Shown here piece by piece: positions 47,019-52,509 of a DNA stretch of 52,509 nt. Every line of letters starts with the position of its first letter. The stretch's first letter is position 1. The DNA comes from Desulfovirgula sp. (GTDB taxonomy: Bacteria > Bacillota > Desulfotomaculia > Desulfotomaculales > Desulfocucumaceae): positions 1 through 52,509 of the forward strand of contig DYET01000133.1 of assembly GCA_020725625.1 (NCBI GenBank). The letters are read 5' to 3'. The notes under the pieces were generated by a model, which saw only the letters and a list, made by a program, of their open reading frames with translations, had not been told where the DNA came from and made no database searches. A program made the translations under genes and the position numbers.

Positions 47019-48152
47019 TTAATCCTTCGAGATTATTGCCTGAACAAAAGCTACCCCTATTGAATTAATTGAAATCTTCTGTCCATCAATGTAGTAAAAA
47101 TGCGGCTCTATGTCCCGGGGAGGTAAATTGCTGCCTACCGGCGGAACTACAAAACCTCCGCTTGCTCTGGCCTTTTTGGCAATATCCCAAGCCTTAGTCA
47201 TGACCTCTTGGACTTTTTCGGGATGGTTTGGAAACTTCCAATTGAGCACTTTTTCCATGGGGCCCAGGTCTAGTTCTACACGCCGGATGTCGGACAGGTT
47301 CCTTATCCATTTAATTTCAACAGCAACAAGACTATTTTCTGTATCATATCTAAAAGCAAAGTAACTCCGGCTATTGTTCTGGTTTGCCAGCTTCCACATG
47401 GCTTCATCCCAGGTGCTTTTATCCCAGACAGGTCGATACAACCAATAGGGACTGTACCACCCAGTTGTTACCCCCAGCAGTCCTTCCAATTGTTTGACGT
47501 CTTCTGGCTTGTCCCCGTTTTTATTCGTGGTGATAAGATTTGGCGGAGTAGCAGGATTTGGGGTTGTCACCGGTTTATTTATGGTCTCTATATACTTCAT
47601 AACCGCGTTCACGTCAGGCCTGGCTTCACCTTTTGGCCAACACAGGACGGTCTGGGAGGCCTCATCCCATTCCACCTCAAAACCCAGCCCCTCGGCTATG
47701 TAACGGGCCGGCAGGTAGGTTCTTCCCTCGCTTTCACTTAAGAAGGGGGCCACATCAATGTCCCTGTCCTGGTTGTTTACGGTAATCCTGGCCACTCCGA
47801 TGATCATTTCAACGGAATTGCCGCCAAGTCTTAATCCGGCTTTATTCCGGTCTCCATTCCAGGTAATGTTATCGTTGGTTACCCCCAGGGCGTTGCCCAT
47901 GTAGCGCACTGGCACGAAGGTCCTTCCATCTTTTATAAAGGGACGGGCATCCATGGTTACCCCTTCGGTCTTGCCATCAACGAAATATTTATTAACCCCG
48001 ATGGCAAACACAACGCTCCTGACCGGCTTTTTCTCCTGGTATACGTCAACCCTGGTTTCCTGCGCGGAGTGGGCCGGGGTTATGTGTTTAAGGTTTATGG
48101 TAAAAAGGGCCAGGACAAGCACAAAAGCAATAAACAAAAGAAACCTTCTCAA
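47019..48152 (-). CDS. Exported protein with copper-amine-oxidase-N-like domains
   Basis: 377 residues with a signal peptide (LFIAFVLVLALFTINLKHIT). Residues 50-175 contain the repeated stalk-type motif: ARPFIKDGRTFVPVRYMGNA, then SEGRTYLPARYIAEGLGFEV and EWDEASQTVLCWP. This domain is common in surface proteins of Clostridia and is not itself an oxidase. Residues 230-377 are unrecognised. TTG 48152 has AAGGAGATGATCTC. It heads the Tad run. Confidence 0.8.
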   Translation of the reverse strand: MRRFLLFIAFVLVLALFTINLKHITPAHSAQETRVDVYQEKKPVRSVVFAIGVNKYFVDGKTEGVTMDARPFIKDGRTFVPVRYMGNALGVTNDNITWNGDRNKAGLRLGGNSVEMIIGVARITVNNQDRDIDVAPFLSESEGRTYLPARYIAEGLGFEVEWDEASQTVLCWPKGEARPDVNAVMKYIETINKPVTTPNPATPPNLITTNKNGDKPEDVKQLEGLLGVTTGWYSPYWLYRPVWDKSTWDEAMWKLANQNNSRSYFAFRYDTENSLVAVEIKWIRNLSDIRRVELDLGPMEKVLNWKFPNHPEKVQEVMTKAWDIAKKARASGGFVVPPVGSNLPPRDIEPHFYYIDGQKISINSIGVAFVQAIISKD

Positions 48153-48200
48153 GAGATCATCTCCTTTTTGGTTACCATATTTATACTATTATATTGTAAT
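48153..48200 (-). promoter_or_regulatory. Candidate promoter of the Tad run
   Basis: TATAAT (minus strand, 48193-48188) lies about 35 bases before TTG 48152 in an AT-rich patch, with AAGGAG near the start. The -35 is not convincing. The remaining 48,201-48,290 shows nothing further. Confidence 0.35.
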
Positions 48201-48289
48201 AGATGGGCGAACGGGTGTTTTTGTTCCATGGATTTCCTTTTTTCCACCACTCCCGAATAAAGAGATATGATTTATTCCCGATATAACAA

Positions 48290-48313
48290 TAAAAAACCGG
48301 AGTTACCCGGTTT
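48290..48313 (-). terminator. Terminator of the Rpn-type gene
   Basis: On the minus strand AAACCGG (48313-48307) pairs with CCGGTTT (48300-48294), followed by TTTATTG. It follows the stop at 48335. Confidence 0.7.
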
Positions 48314-48334
48314 AAAAAAGTTTTTCCCTACTCT

Positions 48335-49213
48335 TCAGTTAGGTATCAGTTCCTTCACGCCCGCCTCAAAATCCTCCAAGCTCTTTGCCTTAATGGCCCG
48401 GCGGTGAAGATTTTTTAGTATGTCAACATCATCGATTGTTTTCAATTTTTCTGCAAGACTTCCGGGACAGTGGCCCGTGTTTTCTTTCAGGGCATCCATA
48501 ATGGCATCTACTATTCCCTGCTGTATCCCTTTTTGCATTCCCTGGTCAATCCACTTTTCCCTGACGCCATCAAAAAGAGGGAAAGTATCCAACTTGTTCA
48601 CCTCCATCAATTTCAGTATTAGATCCTTAGACAATTTAAGCGATGCGAAAGCTCCCAGGGCGAGGTACAGGATGGATCTGTCTTCGTCCCCGGGAATTTC
48701 TTCTTTCAGCCGGCTTACACACTTCCCCAGAACTGCCTCCAGGGGTTCATCCTGCCGCATCAGGGGTACAAGCGGCAGCAGGCCCACCGGACCCCGGTAG
48801 AGGAAGTCCCTTCCGGCAACATCCTGCAGGTTAATCTGGCGGTAATTAAAGTTTACCACGGTCAGGTCCAGGCACTCAAGTGAGTACCGGCCTTCCTGCC
48901 GGCCGCCGCCGGTAAGATTGATTACGACGGGGTAGACCGGCACCTCGTGCCTGCGGTGGTGCATGGCCGTGTATTCCAGCAGCCTCATGGCCATCTTCCG
49001 GTCCGGCCTGGACTGGAATTCAACCAGCATGAGGTACTGGTAACCATTCTCCCGCACCTTCAAAAGCACGTCCGATGTCCTCTGTACAGCCACAGCCTCT
49101 TTGTCCCTATCCTCAACCTGCTCCACCGATACAGCCACACCGCGCACGAAAGAGGCAATCTGGTCCTTATACCTTTCCACCAGGGCCTTGATAATAAGAT
49201 CATATTCGGCCAC
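48335..49213 (-). CDS. Rpn-family PD-(D/E)XK nuclease / transposase-like protein
   Basis: 292 residues. VQRTSDVLLKVRENGYQYLM, then LVEFQSRPDRKMAMRLLEYT, is the PD-(D/E)XK core (D, E-x-Q) of the Rpn or DUF4351-type proteins. A C-terminal helical region contains QGMQKGIQQGIVDAIMDAL, the usual short repeat. Rpn proteins promote RecA-independent recombination in Escherichia coli; here the role is unknown. GTG 49213 has GGGGGTGCGCCG. It has its own terminator and separates the two Tad loci. Confidence 0.85.
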   Translation of the reverse strand: MAEYDLIIKALVERYKDQIASFVRGVAVSVEQVEDRDKEAVAVQRTSDVLLKVRENGYQYLMLVEFQSRPDRKMAMRLLEYTAMHHRRHEVPVYPVVINLTGGGRQEGRYSLECLDLTVVNFNYRQINLQDVAGRDFLYRGPVGLLPLVPLMRQDEPLEAVLGKCVSRLKEEIPGDEDRSILYLALGAFASLKLSKDLILKLMEVNKLDTFPLFDGVREKWIDQGMQKGIQQGIVDAIMDALKENTGHCPGSLAEKLKTIDDVDILKNLHRRAIKAKSLEDFEAGVKELIPN

Positions 49214-49284
49214 CGGCGCACCCCCTTATCTCATATTATAGCAGAAACTACATTGACCGGACAGATCAGGAAGAGAGTCACGGC

Positions 49285-49749
49285 TCAGACAAAAACAAGC
49301 AATACTGCCGACATCAGCATTGTGGCCGGCCCCAGAACGGCGCCGTAAGGAACCTCTCCCCCGGGCAGCCTGCCCGCGGCTACCAGTACACCCTGTTTTA
49401 GCTGTCCGGTCCTATACCAGGTATGGGCGAAACCCCAGGCCATCAGGACCATCCCGGCCAGAATGGAGCCGCAGAGGACCGGCTCATGGCCCAGGAAAAG
49501 CGACAGCGCCACGGCCAGTTTCAAATCCCCCCCACCCATTTTCCCGGATAAAAAGAAAAAGAGGTAAATGGATAAAATAACCAGGCTCCCATAGAGGTGG
49601 GACCATTGCGCTGTCGCAATGCTGTAAACAAGCCCGGTAATTGCTGCCGGGTAGGTATGGCGGTTGTAAATGGTCATTGATTTTATGTCTGTATAAGTGC
49701 AAATGGCGGTCAGGACCCCGGCAAGAATAAGATTTACGTGAGGAATCAA
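49285..49749 (-). CDS. CpaA/TadV prepilin peptidase
   Basis: 154 residues, an A24-type aspartic peptidase with membrane helices throughout. Catalytic aspartates are in YTDIKSMTIYN (first) and GKMGGGDLKLAVAL (second). It cleaves the Flp prepilin after the conserved glycine. It follows the DUF192 gene and serves the Flp-like pilins in both Tad loci, since only one peptidase gene is visible. Confidence 0.88.
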   Translation of the reverse strand: MIPHVNLILAGVLTAICTYTDIKSMTIYNRHTYPAAITGLVYSIATAQWSHLYGSLVILSIYLFFFLSGKMGGGDLKLAVALSLFLGHEPVLCGSILAGMVLMAWGFAHTWYRTGQLKQGVLVAAGRLPGGEVPYGAVLGPATMLMSAVLLVFV

Positions 49750-49766
49750 TCTGCCTTACCCCTCCT

Positions 49767-50108
49767 TCACTCTACCATTTTTAAAATATCCCCCGGCCAA
49801 AGCCTGTTACGTACCGTACCCCCGGGGAGTTCCACCACCAGACTGGCCATCCTCACCAAAGGGCTTATTCTGAAGGGTGGCATATCCCTTATCAGGTGTA
49901 CCACCATACCCCGCCGGTCAAGAAAAACCAGGTCAATATAGAACCGCATAAAAAAGGTGTGAATGCACCTGCAGGGCCTCAGGACAAGGGCCGATCCATC
50001 ATCCATGGTCTTTCTCCCCATCAACCCGATCAGCCGGCTTAAAAAATCCTCCGCAACCTTTACCTGTTCAGCCAATACGTCCCCGGTCGTACAATTTATC
50101 AGCTTCAT
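49767..50108 (-). CDS. DUF192 protein
   Basis: 113 residues with the family pattern: AEQVKVAEDFLSRLIGLMGR, then CRCIHTFFMRFYIDLVFLDR and a final VVELPGGTVRNRLWPGDIL. DUF192 proteins are small beta proteins of unknown role, sometimes exported; this one lacks a signal peptide. It lies between the flp pilin gene and the peptidase gene. AAGGATGGTTT precedes the ATG. Confidence 0.88.
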   Translation of the reverse strand: MKLINCTTGDVLAEQVKVAEDFLSRLIGLMGRKTMDDGSALVLRPCRCIHTFFMRFYIDLVFLDRRGMVVHLIRDMPPFRISPLVRMASLVVELPGGTVRNRLWPGDILKMVE

Positions 50109-50121
50109 AAACCATCCTTAT

Positions 50122-50154
50122 AAAAAAGAAAAACCCCACCCGGAATGGCAGGGT
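50122..50154 (-). terminator. Terminator after the flp gene
   Basis: On the minus strand ACCCTGCC pairs with GGTGGGGT (two G-U pairs), followed by TTTTTCTTTTTT. It would terminate most transcripts after the abundant pilin gene. Confidence 0.65.
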
Positions 50155-50170
50155 CTATCAGGGTTATCTC

Positions 50171-50356
50171 TCAATTGGGATTTTGAATGGTGTCGGCCAC
50201 ATCCTGAACCTTGCTGCCAAGGTTTCTACCCAGCAACCGGAAGCCGGCAATGGCCAGCACCGCCACCAGGGCTATGATCAGTCCGTACTCGGCCATGCCC
50301 TGTCCCCGCTGGTCCCTGTGGATTTTTCCTGCCTGGTCAGCCATATGTTTGAGCAT
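50171..50356 (-). CDS. flp: Flp-type major pilin
   Basis: About 61 residues. RDQRG/QGMAEYGLIIALVA is the canonical Flp prepilin site: cleavage after glycine, glutamate at +5 and tyrosine at +6. A hydrophobic helix and a short tail GSKVQDVADTIQNPN follow. ATG 50356 has GAGGGGGTGAAAAGA; the frame extends to 50410. The next downstream feature is a strong terminator, as expected for a highly expressed pilin. Confidence 0.88.
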   Translation of the reverse strand: MLKHMADQAGKIHRDQRGQGMAEYGLIIALVAVLAIAGFRLLGRNLGSKVQDVADTIQNPN

Positions 50357-50434
50357 TCTTTTCACCCCCTCAACAAACTTTAAAATTATCGCCTGCCTTC
50401 CGACCACCATAATTCAGGGCCTGGAAACAGTCGG

Positions 50435-51286
50435 TTAATCTCCGAACACCATGAGTATGTTCCACACAATCGGAAACCCTATGAGAACCAGGAAAGGCAG
50501 CAGAACAAAGGCCACAATGGGGAATAACAGCTTTATGGTGAGCTCCCCGGCCACCTTCTGGGTTTCCTGCTTCCTTCTGGCCAGTATCTTTTCAGCGTGG
50601 TGCTTTACCACCGGCTCCAGGGGGCTGCCGTACCTCATGGCCTGCTGGATTTTGCCCACCAGTCCCGTAAGTTCGGGTATCCCGCAGCGCAGGGCCATCT
50701 TGTTCAGGGCCGCCGCCCGGCTGTCCCCGGTGGCCATGTCCATCAGTGCCCGGCTGATTTCCCCGGCCAGCTCGCCCTTCATGGTCCCGGCCACCTCCTC
50801 CAGGGCCGTAAGTAAGTCCGCTCCCTTAAGGGCGTTGCCGAGAAGCAGGCAGAAGTCCGGGATGTCCCTTTTGATGGAATCCACCCGGGCCCTGACCTTC
50901 CTGTTCAGCCAAACCCCGGGAGCCAGATAGAGAATAATGGCCATCAGAACACCCCAGTATATATCAACCCACCCCAGCAGGGCCGGGGGGATGAATGCTG
51001 CCAAACTCATTACAGGTAGGGCGAACTGGAGGCCGGCAAAATACTCCGGACCGATGTCCAGGTCGGCCTGGCCAATCTTTTTCTGGAGCACCGTCCGGGA
51101 GACCTCGTTGCTCATCCTTCTGCCGGTATTCTCCAGGATCCGGTCGGCCCCGTCCCTCAGCTCCACCCCGCCGGGCAGCTTCAACCTGTTGCCGCCAGCC
51201 AGAACCAGAACCGATGAGGCCGCCAGCGCCCCGGCCAGAACGGAAACGTCCACTCCTTTAATAAGGGTATTCAGGTTCTCAAGCAC
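50435..51286 (-). CDS. tadC: TadC-like platform protein (second locus)
   Basis: 283 residues of the GspF/TadC class: IKRDIPDFCLLLGNALKGAD, EISRALMDMATGDSRAAALN, then VKHHAEKILARRKQETQKVA and a C-terminal helix pair (KLLFPIVAFVLLPFLVLIGF). It is two bases from the TadB stop. It is clearly different in sequence from the copy at 38456. Confidence 0.88.
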   Translation of the reverse strand: MLENLNTLIKGVDVSVLAGALAASSVLVLAGGNRLKLPGGVELRDGADRILENTGRRMSNEVSRTVLQKKIGQADLDIGPEYFAGLQFALPVMSLAAFIPPALLGWVDIYWGVLMAIILYLAPGVWLNRKVRARVDSIKRDIPDFCLLLGNALKGADLLTALEEVAGTMKGELAGEISRALMDMATGDSRAAALNKMALRCGIPELTGLVGKIQQAMRYGSPLEPVVKHHAEKILARRKQETQKVAGELTIKLLFPIVAFVLLPFLVLIGFPIVWNILMVFGD

Positions 51287-51288
51287 TC

Positions 51289-52134
51289 CTACACCCCCTG
51301 CCCCAGGGTGTTTTTGATCATCCTGCGGGTAATTACGTTACCTGCCATGATCCAGGCCGTGGCCACAATGAATATGAAGGCGCCCTCCAGGGTTTGAAAA
51401 AGAGGAGCGGTGAACCCCGGGGCCATTACCCTGGCCAGGCCCACGAACACGAAGGGCAGGGCGGTCAGCACCTTGAGGGTCATCATGTTCTGGGCCACGG
51501 CCGCCGAAACTATGCCGCGGAAGCTCTCCCTGTCCTCATAGGACTCCATGGCGTGCCTGCAGATTTCCGCCAGGTCGCAGCCGACCCGGCTGTAAAGGCT
51601 CATACCCATGGAGAGTACTTTCAGTTCCTCCCAGCCGGTTTCTTTCCTGACCGCCTCCAGGGCCTGAACCAGGGTGTCGCCGGTCCTGACCCGGCGCAGC
51701 ACCTCGTAGAAAACGTCCCGGGCCGGGCGGGGCATGTCGGGCACGGCGTCCTCCAGGGACTGGTACGGGTTGAGCCCCCCGTACATGGCGCTCTCCAGCT
51801 GCCCCAGCACGTCTATGAACTGGCTCTTTAAAAGCTCCATCCTGTCCTCTTCCTGCTTTTTCTTCCACCATCTCAGAACAAGAGTCCCGGAAAGCGATCC
51901 CGCCACGGCGAAATACCAGGCGCCGGTGACGGCCAGGGTAATTCCGCCAATGACGGCTCCGCCGACGATGACGATCAGCCTGTCCCGGGGCGACTTCCCC
52001 GGCCCCTTCCGGGTCTCGATGACCTCATCCTTAAGCCTGACCGACCTGGCCCGGAGTTTTATCCCATTCCCCGTGAGAAGCCAGAAGACCGCCACGGCCG
52101 CCAAAAAAGACGCCAGTAATAAAATATCCGTCAA
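51289..52134 (-). CDS. tadB: TadB-like platform protein (second locus)
   Basis: 281 residues: N-terminal helix, a membrane pair near residues 55-85, LKSQFIDVLGQLESAMYGGL, VFYEVLRRVRTGDTLVQALE, and VLSMGMSLYSRVGCDLAEIC, then C-terminal helices. It overlaps the CpaF stop by four bases, the same order as in the first Tad locus. Confidence 0.88.
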   Translation of the reverse strand: MTDILLLASFLAAVAVFWLLTGNGIKLRARSVRLKDEVIETRKGPGKSPRDRLIVIVGGAVIGGITLAVTGAWYFAVAGSLSGTLVLRWWKKKQEEDRMELLKSQFIDVLGQLESAMYGGLNPYQSLEDAVPDMPRPARDVFYEVLRRVRTGDTLVQALEAVRKETGWEELKVLSMGMSLYSRVGCDLAEICRHAMESYEDRESFRGIVSAAVAQNMMTLKVLTALPFVFVGLARVMAPGFTAPLFQTLEGAFIFIVATAWIMAGNVITRRMIKNTLGQGV

Positions 52135-52509
52135 TTCACCCAGCCTCCCTCGTCCATAAAGATTTCCCGGCGCTGAAACTCTTCGGCCACCCAGTCAAAG
52201 GAGTCAGTCTTGTTATTGTACCGCCACAGGGTATGCAGTTTTACATTCAAAACGCCTTCACTGCGCTGGGTGCCCACAACCTCGCAGATGTGATCAAGCC
52301 GGCGCCGGCCGGATCGGTCCTTGAGCACGTGGATGAAGATGTCCACGGCGTCGGCAATCTGCTCCACTATCCCGTCGTAGGGTATGTCCATCCTGGCCAT
52401 CTGCACCATGTTTAAAAGCCTCCGGGTGCAGTGCCTGGCCGAGTTGGCGTGGGCGGTTGTCAGGGAGCCCCTGTGGCCGGTGTTCATGGCCTGGAGCATG
52501 TCGAAGGTC
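52131..52509 (-). CDS. cpaF: CpaF/TadA secretion ATPase, C-terminal part (runs off the window)
   Basis: The reading frame is open to the window edge and begins there with TFDMLQAMNTGHRGSLTTAH, the Walker-B/His-box part of CpaF. ANSARHCTRRLLNMVQMARM and the C-domain with IADAVDIFIHVLKDRSGRRR follow. The Walker A half lies beyond 52,509. It is the ATPase of the second Tad locus. Confidence 0.9.
   Translation of the reverse strand, partial: TFDMLQAMNTGHRGSLTTAHANSARHCTRRLLNMVQMARMDIPYDGIVEQIADAVDIFIHVLKDRSGRRRLDHICEVVGTQRSEGVLNVKLHTLWRYNNKTDSFDWVAEEFQRREIFMDEGGWVN

Noticed and set aside
37553-52509. Tad genes as the missing type IV secretion channel for the coupling protein
   Set aside because: CpaF, TadB and TadC with Flp pilins form a pilus system; no VirB4, VirB6 or relaxase is present to link it to DNA transfer.
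1-52509. tRNA or rRNA genes
   Set aside because: No cloverleaf with GTTCRA-type arms or rRNA signature was recognised by eye. A tRNAscan run would settle it.

Overview
The window reads as a chromosomal segment of an anaerobic Gram-positive bacterium, most likely class Clostridia and the Peptococcaceae/Desulfotomaculum-Pelotomaculum group. The reasons are strong AGGAGG-type ribosome binding sites, GTG and TTG starts, a tungstate-binding protein beside a TauE-type permease, two Tad-type pilus loci and surface proteins with copper-amine-oxidase-N style domains. The taxonomic placement is inference. No rRNA, tRNA or CRISPR array was found.

Layout. (1) 1-5,240: a decaying accessory region. It holds fragments of a cupin and of a second TauE/SafE permease, a frameshifted TVP38/VTT membrane protein, intact genes for a tungstate-binding protein, a PadR regulator and a TauE/SafE permease, a DUF2292 gene with an in-frame amber codon, and a broken 4Fe-4S membrane protein. 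(2) 5,290-25,600: a plasmid-like or integrated element, almost entirely on the minus strand. In transcription order it has a ParM-like actin, small DNA-binding proteins, a GC-rich palindromic gap (candidate oriT), a VirD4/TraG coupling protein, a YdjM-like hydrolase, an S1-domain protein, a DnaD-like replication initiator carrying 21-bp iterons inside its own coding sequence, a hairpin-rich noncoding region, a PemK/MazF toxin-antitoxin pair, RadC, a DUF1257 / DUF2997 / zinc-knuckle / Ycf46-like AAA ATPase / DUF3150-like cluster, four unknown genes, a PIN toxin and an RHH coiled-coil protein with palindromic operators. No relaxase, integrase or VirB4 was seen, so the type of element is uncertain. 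(3) 25,980-26,790: a UPF0175/DUF3368 toxin-antitoxin pair whose antitoxin is frameshifted. (4) 26,770-36,050: exported proteins, three of which share one C-terminal domain. (5) 36,095-48,152: a Tad pilus locus (CpaF, TadB, TadC, CpaB, TadE/TadG-like proteins, Flp-like pilins) with a diguanylate cyclase and a VKOR/thioredoxin-like protein, interrupted by a plus-strand HEPN/MNT pair. (6) 48,335-52,509: an Rpn-type nuclease and a second Tad set (CpaA, DUF192, Flp, TadC, TadB, partial CpaF).

The most unusual signal is translational. Four genes of the element (starts near 8,678, 9,287, 10,012 and 14,569) have a strong Shine-Dalgarno sequence 34-45 nt upstream of the start codon, with a GC-rich hairpin filling the gap. 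Folding the hairpin would restore normal spacing. Other strong points are the iterons inside the initiator gene, a three-fold repeated double-hairpin unit at 16,761-16,955, and a recurring pattern of single-base frameshifts in accessory genes, which may be real decay or assembly error.
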